Part shown: one piece after another, positions 42,486 through 54,500 of the stretch
How positions within the stretch are numbered: the first letter of the stretch is position 1
How the letters are laid out: every line of letters begins with the position of its first letter
Origin: Candidatus Hinthialibacter antarcticus
GTDB lineage: Bacteria; Hinthialibacterota; Hinthialibacteria; Hinthialibacterales; Hinthialibacteraceae
Length of the DNA: 64,000 bases
Assembly (NCBI GenBank): GCA_030765645.1
Contig: JAVCCE010000058.1
Span: 21,034-85,033 of the forward strand
Reading direction: 5' to 3'
Notes under the pieces: generated by a model
The model's input: the letters and a program-made list of their open reading frames with translations, nothing else
Databases searched by the model: none
Told to the model about the DNA's origin: nothing
Program-made: the position numbers and the translations under genes

Positions 42486-43400
42486 TCAGCGAAATAAATT
42501 CCAGTCATCAACTTCGGCGGGCGTGAACTTGCCTGTCGAGGTGATAAGGGTGTTTCCGTTATCTAAATGAACCACGCCCGGATCGCTGCCGAATCCGGTA
42601 TGTTCATAGGCTTGGGCAACGCCAAAATCGGCGCCGTCTGCGGCGTCGGCAAACCACATCGACCCGAACAGGCCTTTACCTTTAACCAGGGTTCCATAAA
42701 AACGCACCCGCCCGTCAAGAAAGACTGCGCATCCCAACCAGTTCTGCCCGAGTTCGTTCACCAGGTCGTCTTGCCGTTCGAATGCCAGCCCATCGCTTGA
42801 AGTCGCGTGATATGCTGTTCCCACCGCGCCCTGAATCGGCGAGTAAAGATGAAACTCATCATCCGTGCGGACCACGGCGCAATCAATCATCGGCGCATCG
42901 TCAACGCCGAAGCGCTCGCCTTCTTCATAGACGTAGTGGATTCCATCGGTTGAAACGGCTGAGTAGATGCCCGTGTTTTCGTTGAGGACGCGTGATGAAT
43001 CTGGATTGCCGGTGAAATACATTCGCACCCGGCCATCCGCCAGAGCGACCAGGGTAGGATCAAATTGTCGGGTAATGTTGGAAGGCAAGTCGATGAAGTC
43101 TGCGACTTGCGGCGGCGACCAACCCGTCCCGCCGTCGTCAGAAAATCTCACTGCGATCTTATTGACTGCTTCGGGTTGGTCTTCGGGGAACCATTGAAAC
43201 GCAGCCAAAATGCGCCCGCTTGAAAGTTGAATGATCGTCGAAACGCCTGCGCGTAATGCCAATGGCCCTGTAGCAGCCGGGTTATCGGGGCCGACGCGGG
43301 TTAGTAAAATGTCGAGGTCGGCGGGCGACATCTGAGCGCTTGAGATAAGGCAGCATGTTACTAGAAATGCAACTAGAGAAAGTGAAAACCGAGTCTTCAT
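42486..43400 (-). CDS. secreted sialidase/GH43-like beta-propeller protein
   Basis: A 304-residue exported protein; CAGGAG lies before MKTRFSLS and the signal ends LISSAQ. FSDDGGTGWSPPQVADF near residue 80 is an Asp-box (BNR) motif, and the repeating pattern TLVALADGRVRMYFTGNPD, then GIYSAVSTDGIHYVYEEG and TAYHATSSDGLAFERQDD fits a five- or six-bladed propeller as in sialidases or GH32/GH43 relatives. Catalytic residues could not be identified. It is next to another leftward secreted gene (43473) with 72 bp between them, so the two could be coexpressed, although each has a complete ribosome site. Confidence 0.8.
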   Translation of the reverse strand: MKTRFSLSLVAFLVTCCLISSAQMSPADLDILLTRVGPDNPAATGPLALRAGVSTIIQLSSGRILAAFQWFPEDQPEAVNKIAVRFSDDGGTGWSPPQVADFIDLPSNITRQFDPTLVALADGRVRMYFTGNPDSSRVLNENTGIYSAVSTDGIHYVYEEGERFGVDDAPMIDCAVVRTDDEFHLYSPIQGAVGTAYHATSSDGLAFERQDDLVNELGQNWLGCAVFLDGRVRFYGTLVKGKGLFGSMWFADAADGADFGVAQAYEHTGFGSDPGVVHLDNGNTLITSTGKFTPAEVDDWNLFR

Positions 43401-43472
43401 AAGATGCTCCTGTTTGATCGCAATTAAATTAGAATAACATACATTTTCCACGCATGAATTAATTGTTGAATC

Positions 43473-45371
43473 TCACAGATTTAAGTCTTGCTTTACTACT
43501 GCGACTTCCCAGGGCATGACTTTGACGCGGAACGTCATCTCGCCGTTGGTGGTTTCATCCTGGATGGTAGTTCCCGTTTGATGAGGAAACGCAGGGTGCA
43601 ACACAAAGTGGTTGTTCGCTTTCATTTCGCCCTTTGAAAACTTGTCGTAATATTTGATGCTGCATTCCACCGCCTCGTCGTTGAAGTTGGCGAATACAAC
43701 CAGTTCGTCCTTGTCGTGGTATTGATAGATGCTGACCCCGTTGGGCGCCTGCGCGTGGATGCCGCGAATGGGCAGAAACGACTTTTGAATTTCCTGGACC
43801 ACTTCGTCCGGCCAGTCGGTCACCGCGAGCGGACGCGGCGGCAGAAACTGCTCGCGGTCTGGGCCGAATTCTTCATGGCGAAAGGTGGGGAAGTTGATCG
43901 TGCGAATCAAGCCGACCCGTTCCCCGCGCGCGCCGTAAATGTTTGTGAATAAAATCGGGACGGTCGCGCCGTCAACGATAGCGGCGACATGAACGCGCGC
44001 CTCTTCGGGCCACGGCAAAGCGCGTACCTTGTATTTCCCTTTTTCCACATCAATGGTTTTGTCTTTCACCCAAAACGCATCCACTTCGACCAGCGGTTGA
44101 TTCAGGTCAAGCGGTTCCGAATACCCGGCGAATTCAGCCATTTCCGGTTTATCAAGCGCTTGGATGAAGTCGGGCGTGGTCAGCCAATGGCCGCCGCGTC
44201 GAATACGCTCGATTATGATCGGGTCGTCCGCCGCTTGTCGCGGTAGAAAGGTATACGCGCCGGGAGAATAACCAAACGCAAGATCGCTAAACATGACCGG
44301 CGTCAGCCCCATGCAGGCGAGGTAGTCATAAATAAAGAGGTTCGCTCCGCCTTGTCCATCGCTGGCTTCGCTGTGGGCGGGTTTGTACGAGGGGATGCCG
44401 ATCAGCTGTGCATCGCCGACGATTTCGCCCAGTTTTGAGACGGCGGTTTGGCGCTCGCGAAACGGCGACAGGCATTCGTTGTTCGCGACGATGCTGCCGG
44501 TTTCAAACAGCGTGAGTTCTCTCGCGCCCGCCAGCACAGATTGATACGCCTGCATCAAGTACGCCCCCGGCGTACAATCGCCAAAGTCAAACCAGGCGCC
44601 GCCCATTTTGTCGCCTGCGAACGATTTGATGTACGTATAATTGATGAAGCCTTGAGTCGGTTGAACAAACCCGAAACGCACGGTATCCGGGTTGCGGGTT
44701 TCGGTTCCGACCCAAATGCGGTCGTAGAGGGTGTGTCCGGTCTCGACGTTGTATCCAAAACGATGGAAGCGGTCGTACCATTGTGGATACTTCAAAATCA
44801 CGCGAATTTCCGGGTTGGCCTTTCGCGCCGGGGCGGTAATAAACTCTTCCGAAATCTGCGTCATCAGTTCGAGGCGATACTCTGACCACGAGCGCTCTCC
44901 CCGCGCTTGTTGAGAGTCGGCGCTCTCGTCATCCGTCGCTAAAAAATCGTCGATGATTAATTCGTCGAACAACGGAGCGATTTTGCTGATATGATCTGCG
45001 AGGTCGCGTTGAGTTTTTTCGGCTTGATAATTCATCCAGATGCCCGGCTTGTCTGAATCAACGCCGAAGCCTTTGCCGAAGATGGTGGCGACGCCTGCGC
45101 TGACGCTGATTTCATTGGCTTGCAGCGCATCGCGGGCGGCGGTTAACAGTTCAAACGGGGCCCTCTCGACGCCGCGGATGGTTTCTAAATAGACGTGCTG
45201 AATGTGGAGACGTTTCAACGCGTCAATCGTCGTTTGGCTTTTTTGCGCATCGCCGAACAAACTCGAAACTTGCCCTGCCGTGACATACGTTTGAAATTTC
45301 ACTGGCTGCGCATAACCGATTGATGCAATGACAATAATAAGAGAAAATACTGCGATTCGAATCCGGTGCAT
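43473..45371 (-). CDS. secreted TIM-barrel-like protein, probable glycoside hydrolase
   Basis: A 632-residue exported protein with a signal peptide ending IGYAQP. The first 350 residues contain TIM-barrel-like strand motifs: HIQHVYLETIRGVE, ISVSAGVATIFG, LFDELIIDDFLATDD, IRVILKYPQWYDRF and MGGAWFDFGDCTPGAYL. The acidic LIIDDFLATDD and WFDFGD blocks are candidate active-site segments. The last 180 residues are beta-rich and may form an Ig-like or all-beta accessory domain (FRVKVMPWEVAVVKQ). I do not recognise a CAZy family. It is transcribed leftward and divergent from the TPR gene. Confidence 0.7.
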   Translation of the reverse strand: MHRIRIAVFSLIIVIASIGYAQPVKFQTYVTAGQVSSLFGDAQKSQTTIDALKRLHIQHVYLETIRGVERAPFELLTAARDALQANEISVSAGVATIFGKGFGVDSDKPGIWMNYQAEKTQRDLADHISKIAPLFDELIIDDFLATDDESADSQQARGERSWSEYRLELMTQISEEFITAPARKANPEIRVILKYPQWYDRFHRFGYNVETGHTLYDRIWVGTETRNPDTVRFGFVQPTQGFINYTYIKSFAGDKMGGAWFDFGDCTPGAYLMQAYQSVLAGARELTLFETGSIVANNECLSPFRERQTAVSKLGEIVGDAQLIGIPSYKPAHSEASDGQGGANLFIYDYLACMGLTPVMFSDLAFGYSPGAYTFLPRQAADDPIIIERIRRGGHWLTTPDFIQALDKPEMAEFAGYSEPLDLNQPLVEVDAFWVKDKTIDVEKGKYKVRALPWPEEARVHVAAIVDGATVPILFTNIYGARGERVGLIRTINFPTFRHEEFGPDREQFLPPRPLAVTDWPDEVVQEIQKSFLPIRGIHAQAPNGVSIYQYHDKDELVVFANFNDEAVECSIKYYDKFSKGEMKANNHFVLHPAFPHQTGTTIQDETTNGEMTFRVKVMPWEVAVVKQDLNL

Positions 45372-45500
45372 GTAATTGTTCCTCCCCAGGGGATGCCATT
45401 ATCCTATGTGTATCATGCGTGAATGGCTGGTCGATGTCAATTTAACATATTCGGACAGTATTGTGATTGGCAAATTACGAAAATGGTTTTAAAGAAGGTT

Positions 45501-46655
45501 ATGATCTCACGATATATAAAAACGACGCTGTCGATTTGGCTGCTGTTTCTCGGATTTTCGTTTGCGGTCTTTTCTTATTTGGCGTATCACCCCCAAACGA
45601 TACTTGTTGTAGAAGCCTTGCAACCTGGCGCGTCCTACGACCGGGCAAAAGTATCTCTGTCCAATGGAAATATTGAGGATGCGCTGAATTCATATCAGCG
45701 TGGAGTGAAATATTTTAAACAACTGTATCAAGAGTCGGGTGAAGACCGCCACAAAATATTCATCAGCCAGGGGCTGCTTGGAATCGCGCACATCTACAAA
45801 AATGTGGCGAATCCACCGCGCTTGATCGAAGCCGACGCGTACTATGTTGAAGCGTTAGGCTGGCACTCCGACTGGAACTTGGCTCAGCCTTATTATTCAC
45901 TGGGCGAAACCCGCTATAAAGCGCAGAAATACGCAGATGCGATTAAGCCTCTGACCTCTGCGATCAACAAAGGAATGGCTCCTATTACATTGGAGGCGCT
46001 TTATCTACGTGGTTTGTCTTATACGCATCTAAAGCAGTATGGTCGTGCCGCGAAAGATTGGTATCAGTATCTGCGCTTTCAGTCGGCTCCTATCCCAACC
46101 GAACGCTGGAACCAGATGCTAAACCTGCGAGACATCGACATCGAAACGCCTGAATCCATCTACATATTGGGTCGCGAGCGCTTTGCCCGCGAAGAACCAG
46201 AAGAAGCGCTTCAATTATTTGATAGGCGCATCGCTCTAAATCAATCCGATATATCGACTCAATACTACGCCTCTGTTTTAAAAAATAATGCGATAGACGC
46301 AGGGTTTGGGGAACGCTCCCTGTCTAGCATCTTTCCGCCATCTGATTCAGGGGATGAGGTCCGCCTTTGGGAGCGCTATATAGATGTCTACGCTGCCCAG
46401 GCGATAGAGGCAACAATAAGCGTTGCTATGTTGTTCCGTGGAACGACATCAAACCCTCAACGGATCCAATTTGAATTAAATGGCGCTGATTTCTTTGAAA
46501 TCATTGAAAAAAACGCCGCAATCAACATTTATGAAATTTCTTGCAGCTTTTCTCCCGGGAAAAGCGTCATCCTTATACGAGAGGTTGACCCATTCAACCA
46601 AATTGATGGAAGCGGGGTATTCTTACGCTCCATTACCATCAATTCCCAAAATTAA
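45501..46655 (+). CDS. membrane-anchored TPR protein
   Basis: A 384-residue protein with one N-terminal helix (about 8-32, ending FSYLAYHPQT). At least three tetratricopeptide-like units follow, for example LSNGNIEDALNSYQRGVKYF, SLGETRYKAQKYADAIKPL, YLRGLSYTHLKQYGRAAKDW and ILGRERFAREEPEEALQLF. The last 130 residues are beta-rich and unassigned. I chose MISRYIK because GAAGG lies upstream; MVLKK six codons earlier is possible. Such proteins often scaffold cell-envelope or exopolysaccharide complexes. The partner is unknown. It is followed after 135 bp by a lipoprotein gene on the same strand. Confidence 0.8.
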   Translation: MISRYIKTTLSIWLLFLGFSFAVFSYLAYHPQTILVVEALQPGASYDRAKVSLSNGNIEDALNSYQRGVKYFKQLYQESGEDRHKIFISQGLLGIAHIYKNVANPPRLIEADAYYVEALGWHSDWNLAQPYYSLGETRYKAQKYADAIKPLTSAINKGMAPITLEALYLRGLSYTHLKQYGRAAKDWYQYLRFQSAPIPTERWNQMLNLRDIDIETPESIYILGRERFAREEPEEALQLFDRRIALNQSDISTQYYASVLKNNAIDAGFGERSLSSIFPPSDSGDEVRLWERYIDVYAAQAIEATISVAMLFRGTTSNPQRIQFELNGADFFEIIEKNAAINIYEISCSFSPGKSVILIREVDPFNQIDGSGVFLRSITINSQN

Positions 46656-46790
46656 ACGAGAGATGTTTGTTTTCATCTTTATGAATAACAAAAAGGGATG
46701 TTAAATCGTTGTGACAACAGACGTACAGGCTTTAATGCTTTGTTACCCATCCCAACTTGTTAGTTGACCCATAGAAAGGACCGTTCAGGA

Positions 46791-47993
46791 ATGAACCGTT
46801 CTGTGTTAATTCAATCAATTTCTTTTTGCAGCGTCCTTATCTTTGCTTTGATGTTTGTCGGCTGTTCAAAGCAAGCCGAAGAACCCGCGCCAGAGCCGCG
46901 AACCCTCTCCGTTACGCTATTACAGGTTAACGGCTCGCCCAGCATCGAAGCGTTTGAAGCCAAAATGGCGGAATACGCCTCTGGAGACGAACTCTTAACG
47001 ATCAATACCCGGGCGAAAGCGGTATCCGCAACCAGCACCAACGCAGAACTGATTGCCGCCATCGAAGGCGCTGATTTGGTGATTTTCCCCTCACTGTTAA
47101 ACCGCCAGTTGCGCGAGCAATCCAACGCCTTTCATCCGGTCGAAGCGAACAGTTCGCTGCCTGACCACCTTGCGTCTGCCTACACCGGCGCTGACTCGTC
47201 AAGCGCGTGGGCCGCTGCTTTAGCAATTGATCCGATTGTATTCGTCCAAAAGGTCGGCGTCAGTCGAACCGCTGGTTTCTCGGGCCCCATGACAGAATGG
47301 GGGCAGTTGCGAGTCCTGACAAACCTCGAAAGAAGTCGCGGAAACCAAGAGCCGTTCTGGGTCTTTATGCAAAACGATAGCGCTCTACAAGACGCATGGG
47401 CGTCATATTTTTTGGCATTTAGATACGCTTCTTTGCCTGCGGGCCTCTACGAACAATGGGTAAATACGGTCCAGCGGGCCATTATGGATGATGCAAATTC
47501 TATTGTGCCAAATGCGGATGAAAACAGCGTCAGTTCTTTTCCTTTTGTGAAAAATATAACTGATTTCATGCAATCTACTGCATACTTTACCTCGCTACGC
47601 TACTCTGAATTATCTGGAGTGGGCGAAAAGGAACAGGCAGGATTTACGTGGAGCCTGTTTCCCTCTGAGAGTGGAACATCAACTGCATGTTACGCGATCG
47701 CCGCTGCGGTTCCGCTACTGGCGGCCAACCCGGACGACGCACAGGCCTGGGTAAACAAGGCTGTAACAGATAACGAAACATGGTCATCTGTATTGAATGG
47801 GATCACAGTGAACACGGATGGACTGAAAAATTCACTGAATTTACCCGATAATTTTCGCTTTTTTCTACGCGAAGGTTCGTCGAAAATTCCGCCAGATGAG
47901 TTGATCAAAATGTTTGAAAATAAACCGGAAAATTTAAATGATGTCGTTGAGAAGATTTTTCGGGACTTCTACCCGGTGCAAAATGGTGTGTAG
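46791..47993 (+). CDS. lipoprotein, possible solute-binding protein
   Basis: A 400-residue lipoprotein. A signal peptide leads to the lipobox MFVGC near residue 26, followed by an acidic, proline-rich linker EEPAPEPR. The remaining sequence alternates strands and helices (for example LIAAIEGADLVIFPSLLNRQL, LAIDPIVFVQKVGV and AGFTWSLFPSESGTSTACYA). This is compatible with a periplasmic binding protein fold, but no family signature is seen. The end DVVEKIFRDFYP is helical. The gene may share the transcript with the TPR protein upstream. No permease genes are nearby, so transport is only one possibility. Confidence 0.78.
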   Translation: MNRSVLIQSISFCSVLIFALMFVGCSKQAEEPAPEPRTLSVTLLQVNGSPSIEAFEAKMAEYASGDELLTINTRAKAVSATSTNAELIAAIEGADLVIFPSLLNRQLREQSNAFHPVEANSSLPDHLASAYTGADSSSAWAAALAIDPIVFVQKVGVSRTAGFSGPMTEWGQLRVLTNLERSRGNQEPFWVFMQNDSALQDAWASYFLAFRYASLPAGLYEQWVNTVQRAIMDDANSIVPNADENSVSSFPFVKNITDFMQSTAYFTSLRYSELSGVGEKEQAGFTWSLFPSESGTSTACYAIAAAVPLLAANPDDAQAWVNKAVTDNETWSSVLNGITVNTDGLKNSLNLPDNFRFFLREGSSKIPPDELIKMFENKPENLNDVVEKIFRDFYPVQNGV

Positions 47994-48565
47994 ACATGTG
48001 TAAATGGCTGCTGCACACTAATTTTTTTAGAATTAGCGTTGACAGCGATTTTTGCTTGTGCTAGAGTTTACGAACTTGTGTGGTGACATGAACCAAAGTT
48101 TATGGATATTAGGCACTTACAGCGGAAAAAGATGGAAGAAGACCTGGAACGATCAGCCCAAATGCCCTAACTGCCTCTTGTAACTGCGGTTGCGGTTGTA
48201 GTTGTATGTGTATCTGTGGGGTGTGCGTTCCGATGAAATAGAAGTGGGAGAGAGGCGATCTCCCTGTTTTTAACACTATAGTCGGTTGATCTGTCTTGAG
48301 ATAGATAACCCAAGGTGACAGTCTCTCTTAGTTGGCATGTAAGGTGCTTATTGAGAGAGGGTTGCTTTGTTTGAATATAAAACGACGTGTATAACAATTG
48401 GTTTCTTGGACTGAAAGGGAATTGGCTAATATGGAATATATGAAAACTGACATCGCTGATGATGGCGTTGGATGCAGGGAGGGCGGTATGTTAACTTCGG
48501 AATTAAAAAATAAAACTAGCAATATATTTAATCTTGGACGAAATCAGGCAGGTAAAGGAGTTATT
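47994..48565 (+). other. 572-bp leader region of the giant surface gene
   Basis: It holds a promoter (48039-48067) and possible hairpins (GGGAG...CTCCC near 48248-48267; CTCTCTTA...TTGAGAGAG near 48323-48360). A cysteine-dense reading frame lies at 48179-48241 (tight run of Cys alternating with Gly/Ser/Met) with no ATG before it except at 48206. Two short frames open at 48088 (31 codons) and 48102 (22 codons) upstream. None is convincing as a gene. The reading frame of the giant gene extends back to 48398, but no ribosome site supports starts there. Confidence 0.45.
48039..48067 (+). promoter_or_regulatory. sigma-70-type promoter for the giant surface protein gene
   Basis: TTGACA at 48039-48044 and TAGAGT at 48062-48067 are separated by 17 bases. 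The -10 box is 4 of 6. If used, it gives an untranslated leader of nearly 500 bases, which would be common for a strongly regulated surface protein. Confidence 0.6.
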
Positions 48566-51500
48566 ATGAGGAAGTCATTCGCTAAATCGCTGACGGGAGT
48601 AAAATCCTTGTTCTTGTTCATGTTGGCAATTGCGCTGTTGTTTGGTGCAGGTGCTACGACGGCGCAGAGTTTGTCTTTTGTTGAGTTGAATACTCAATAC
48701 TATAAAGACGGTTCTGTCGCGGGTAGCGCGATTAAGTCGGGCGCTGTTTTGGTGGGCAATGATGATTGGCGGTCTACGACCGGTGATCAAATTGGTGGCA
48801 CCAATAAAGACGGTGACCTGAAATTAGATTCCGACGCTCCTAAATATTTGAAGAACGTGGTTGGGCTGACATGGCCAATCATCGCAAATATTCAGTCGAG
48901 CGGCGGCGGTGTAATCACCAATGGTGAAGATTACGCTCTGATGACGGTTGTTCGAGGTGTTACGCCTTCTATCGTCACAGACGTTCGCGCTAGTAATAAG
49001 GCGGGCGCGTTGGCGTTGGTGAGCGCATCGTTTGATAAAGACCTGTTTTCTACAACGATTGGAAACAGTACGCAGATCACTGCGGTGTCGCCAACAAACG
49101 TCTATGCGATTGGCGCCGACACGCAAGGCCTTCCTGCCTCAGTGAAAGTGAACTCGACCACAGTTTTGGTTTATGTGTGGAAGAACGCTTCAGTTTTGCA
49201 GGCGGAAAACGCAAATAAAGCAAATGCGGCTAATTCATACAAAGCGCGCGTTTCTATTGTTAATACAACTTCAGCCACGACGTCAAACTTCGTTGGTTAT
49301 GAAACAGCCGATTCCGGCCCGAATGTAAAGACGGGCGTCTTGGTTGATGGCGACAATAATATAAAGACCACGATTATTCGTAACGCCGAATTGTTTAATG
49401 GCGCTTCATTGGCCGCTCCGGCGGGCAAGCCTTCGCCAACCGGCGTTGAATTCCGTACAAAAGACCGCTTAACGGTCTTTACTCAAGTTACTGTGAATGC
49501 GAGCCTCGACGGCGAGCCGAATGAATACTTTAGCGCCGCAGGCGATTCGCTCTCTAAATTTAACGCAAGCACTGGTGCAGGAACGACTTCTGGTGGTAAG
49601 GGAATGTCGGTCTTGTATGACATTGATGTCCAGGGCGGCGGTCAGGCGATTAACTCTGCTTCCGCATCCAGCGGTACCGTTATTTATACGACCCAAGCTG
49701 CGGGCAGCGACGTGATTGTTTCGATTACGGGCGTGGTTCGTAATGATGCACAAACAACAGGCGCAAACTTGCCTTTGCAGATTGTGTTCACGGTCGCGGA
49801 TGATATTGGTAACGCTTCTTCGGTTACGACATCTGATTTCAAGATCGATACCGTGGCTCCGATCATCGTGAAGATGGACGCGAAGACGGAAGGCAGTATT
49901 GGTTCTTCGTATCCGACTGTATACGGTAAGGGTAAGATTGGTCAGAATAACCCTGCTGCCGATAATGTAGACTTCTTAGTTCAAATTGATCCGGCTGGTG
50001 AATTGGTTGATTCTGTCGCCAATGCAATCAAATGGGCGAGTATTGCAATTTCACCGACTTCTACTTTAAAAGGACCCAACGTTTGGACTGCGAGTGCTGC
50101 TCAGCAGACAAGTTCTGTGACGGTCGCTATTACTCAAGTTTTGGCTGCACCAGATTTGAATGCGGCGAACCAAATTGACGCGGTTTCAATCTCGGCTGAC
50201 TTCTCGGCAGGTCCTAACAGCGCGACAAGTTCAGCCTTTATCGTGCAGGTTAGCGATAATGCGCGTAACTTCGCTTCTCAGGTAAATGGTTCGACCCAGT
50301 TTATCACTGGCGGAAACACGACCTTCCTTCGCAAGAGCACCTCGAACACGATTAGTGCGGTTACGTTTACTACAGAAAACGCTGCTCCAATTGTTTTGGA
50401 TGCAACGATTTATGCCGTCGGTCTTCCAGACGACTTCTTTACAAGCGCTAACGGCGATGATACCTCATTTGATAAATCTGCGCTCTTCCAGTTGTTGCAA
50501 TCAATCACGGAAGTCATTAGCAGTGCGTCAAATGTTGGTTTGGCGACTGACGTTCGCCTCGTTACCCACTTTGGTGTTCGCAATGCAACTAGCGGCGCCA
50601 AGGGTATGAAGATTGAACTTGAAGTTGCTTTCTCGCCAGACACCAGCACGTCCGCTGGCAATGACTGGCGCTATAGCCACGACGGTAACCCTTCAGGTGG
50701 TACTTCTTTCTTTAATGCAATCTTTATCGGTAGCGCGACTACCGCAGATTCAACAATCTATAACAGCAGTGTCCCTGCGTTTGTAAGTAGTCCAACGGCG
50801 ACGATGGGTTCAGCGGGCAACCCCTGGACATTGAAAAGCGCTGGTTTTAATGAGCAAATGGTTAATAAAGCCACAGCAATCTTCCAGTTGACAAGTGGTA
50901 TTACCTCTACTGTTGCTTTCCAGGCTTCTGGCGGCGTCGCGAATACGACGGCGATTGCAGTGATTGCTGATACAAATCGCAACTTTACTCAACCGACGGG
51001 CGCTCTTACAGTTGCTCGTACTAACCTGTTTACCATTGATGCGGCTCCTCCGATTCCAGCTGGTAATGCCAGTGCTTCATTCGCGGGTGCGGCAATTGAT
51101 ATGGCTACGACTTATGACGGTAAAGCCGCTGTTGCATCAACCGTGTATTTCGTTACAACAGGCCCGATTCCGAGCGGATTCAGTATTGCAGCGAGCCACG
51201 CTGTTTTGTTGACCACAGGTGGAGTTGGTAGTTTTGAAAACCAGAAGGCTGCTGGCGCTGTTTCTGCTTCATTTGCGGCTGGTCACACTCTGATTCTTTC
51301 AGCCTCCTTTAGCAAAGAGCATTTCGCAAACATTTCTACCTATACGGATGCCGACAAGTCACAAGATCAGTTGGTACGGTTCCCGTTTGTTTTCGCAACA
51401 GTCAATGCTGCTGCAGGCGATGACTTGATCGTTGATTTTGAAACAGATACAACAAAGCGATTGATTGGTCGACAGTTTGGTACGATCTCCGCTGACTTTA

Positions 51501-54500
51501 GTGAAGTGATTACTACTTCGAAAAACGTAATTCCTGACGCATCTTCAGCGGTTAGTGGTAATGTCAGTTCGCCAGGCGCTGGTGATGTTATTTACGCTAC
51601 TTGGGCGTTCTATGTTGATCCTTCAAAGAGCATCAACTCTTCAATTGGAACGAACAAAGTTCGCTATGTAACCTTCACCGCTCGTGACTTGGCAGGTAAC
51701 AAAGAAATCTTCTCCTTCCCGCTTGGTAAGGCTGACTTCAATGTTCCTACTGTTTCTGTCGCACGTTGGGATCTGGCTCGCCCGAATAATAGCGGCGGCA
51801 AAGATCGCGGCGATATCGTTGGTACAAAGGTTGGCGTAACCGCTGCCAGCATTAGTGCAGCAACGATTAGTAAATCTGCTACTTCTACTGTAGTGGTCGA
51901 CTTCTCAAATGGCCCGTTTGATATCACTCCGACAACTGACACAATTACGTTGTTGTTGGATAATGCTGGCGTGTCTGGAAACACCAATTTACTTGGTTCT
52001 TTAATCCAGCCAACATCCATTACCAACGGCAAGGGCACTGCTCTGGTTGGTGGTTCAACCATTGGTCAAGCGACGTTTGTGATTAATTGGTCGTCTTATG
52101 GAAACATTACCGGTCTTGATGTTGCTAGCGCTAAGTTGGTTGCGACTGTTACTGCAGTGACTGGTACTGTGACGCAAGTCGCATCTTCCAATGGCGCTCA
52201 GGTTGACGGAAAAGTTCCGACCGTTGTGGCGACGCTTAAAGAGCAAACCGTTCTTACTGGCGATAGTGGTACTGACATTTACGTACGCCCAGGCCGCACA
52301 TTGATTCTTACAGCGACAGTGACAACTGATTCTTATGAAGGTTCACCTTCAAGTGCTATTGGTCGTTTCGCCGCTTCTGCAGACTTTAAGAACTTTAGTA
52401 GCCCGGCAGTTGCTAATATCAAAGTATTGACGCCAGCAACCTTGGGTGGTGGAAATACAACATACCTTTATACGTACAACTATGTTGTTCCTAGCAATAA
52501 TGGCGTAACAGCCGCTAATGCGATTGTTAATGTTACAGATATGGCCGGAAACGTTAGTTCCAATGTTACGGCTCAGATCAATGGCCAGAATGTTCGCATT
52601 GAAACGGCTGTCCCAACTTTGGATATTGTCCGCTTGAATGCAACTGCCGACTATATTCGCACAGGTACTGCCATTACGACAAAAACACCTATCGCTACTA
52701 CCCAGATTAACGATGTTGAAGCCGTTATGACGGGTAAAGGCGGCGCGATCATTGGTGGCGGCGATACGATTGAATACGGAGTGGAAATTACTCCTAACGA
52801 TCCTGTCTTTACTGATGTTACTAAATTCTCATTTGCAGCCGACTTCTCGTCAATTGGTCTAGGCAATGCAGTTGCGCCGAGCCAAACTTCGAGCTTCTTG
52901 GCAAAAATGTATGCAACATGGTCAGTGACTGTTCCTGCTACTGCAACAAGTATCGTTAACGCCAGTTTCCCGATTACCGTTAAGGATCCTGCGGCAACAA
53001 CAGGCACTGGAGTTACCAAGTTCCCGAAAATCAATGTCGATACACAGGTTATTCCTGGCGCTATCGCACTGAGCAAAATTGAATTCTGGGCAGGGAATAA
53101 GAGTTTAGGTTCCAGCCCGTCAGCATTAAACACAACACCAGGTAATGTCACCGCAACGGTCGTTGTGAAGGCAGTGTTTGACAATCCGTTAGATGCAGCG
53201 ACTTTGTTCAAAGATCAAACCGTTGGTCGCCACTTTGGTAATATCACTGGGCCGACTTCGGTATTTGAAGTTGTTGAAGTCGTCGGTTTGGATATGACGG
53301 CGTTCAATGACAAAGCTCCATTTAATGATGCATCTGGTAATGGACCGTCAGGTCAGTTCGATCCGCCTCTTTCGGCCGGTTTGGCTAACTTGGTTGCGGG
53401 GTCATCCTTCACATTTGAAATTTATCGCGCTGCGGCGGATAAAGCATTGATCGTGAATGATGTAAACTTTGCAGGCGCTGTTACTAATTCAACGGCTTAT
53501 ATTTTAGAAGCAACTTGGGCCGGTATTCCTATCACGAAGAATATCAGTTCCGGCGCTTCATTTGTTGTTGGATTAACTGACAGTGTTGGTAACAAGATCA
53601 CGAAATCACTTGGTACTGTGGTGATTGATGGTCAGGCTCCAACTATTACTGTCACAGACTTGAAAGTCCTTAGTGGCACCTATCTACCAGCTGTTAAGAA
53701 CGCGACTGGTACAATTCTCGCTCCGACACGCGTCAAGAGCGGCGCCTTGATGCAGATCACCTTGAATGTTGATGATGACCCGAATGATGACATTGAAGGC
53801 GTTCTGTTAAAACTCGATGAGTTTGTGTCTGCTGGTGCAGAACAACTGATCGCTGGCGTAACAATGTCAACAGTAGGCGTAACAGATACCTTCACTGTTG
53901 GTTCCAGCATTTCTACTTACACAATTGATGCCAATGCAGTCAAAACTGGCTCAAAGAGCTTTGATAATCCATTCTTCTACACAGTTAATTCTGTAAGTGT
54001 TGCGAATGTGGTCGTCAATTCAACAGATACAGTTGGTAACGTTGGTTCAAAATCCTCAACGCAACTGTTTGAAGTTGATAATGCAGGCCCGGTACTTGTC
54101 GATTCGCGCATCTTTGCGATTACTAACGACTTAGGCTTGCCAGCAATTCAATCTTTAACTCCTTCGTCAACATTGTTGAAAAAATTCAATGCAGACGGTA
54201 GTTTCTTGCAACTGGGTCGTAGTTCCTGGTTGGTCTTTGCAGGTACGTTCGTTGTGGATGGTTCAAGTGCATCTCACTTTGGCGCCATTACTTCTGATGT
54301 GAATGCTGGTGACTTTATCCCAGATACTATTGAGCGTTTCGAATCAACTAGCATTACGCAAGGCTCAACACTTATCGGTGGAGTCAATTCGGCTACACGT
54401 TCGCTGCGCTTTGCTACTTATGCAATTCAGGTTAAGTCAGCAGCGCCTCCGATTCTCCCAGAGAACCCAACATTCACATTTGTTGATGCTCTGGGCAACA

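Noticed and set aside
48167..48397. A 76-codon minus-strand frame in the giant-gene leader
   Set aside because: Thr/Ala/His-rich sequence complementary to the Cys-dense stretch, with no ribosome site.
52651..53211. A 186-codon frame antisense to the giant surface gene
   Set aside because: It mirrors the Thr/Ala/Val-rich repeats and has no ribosome site or recognisable motif.
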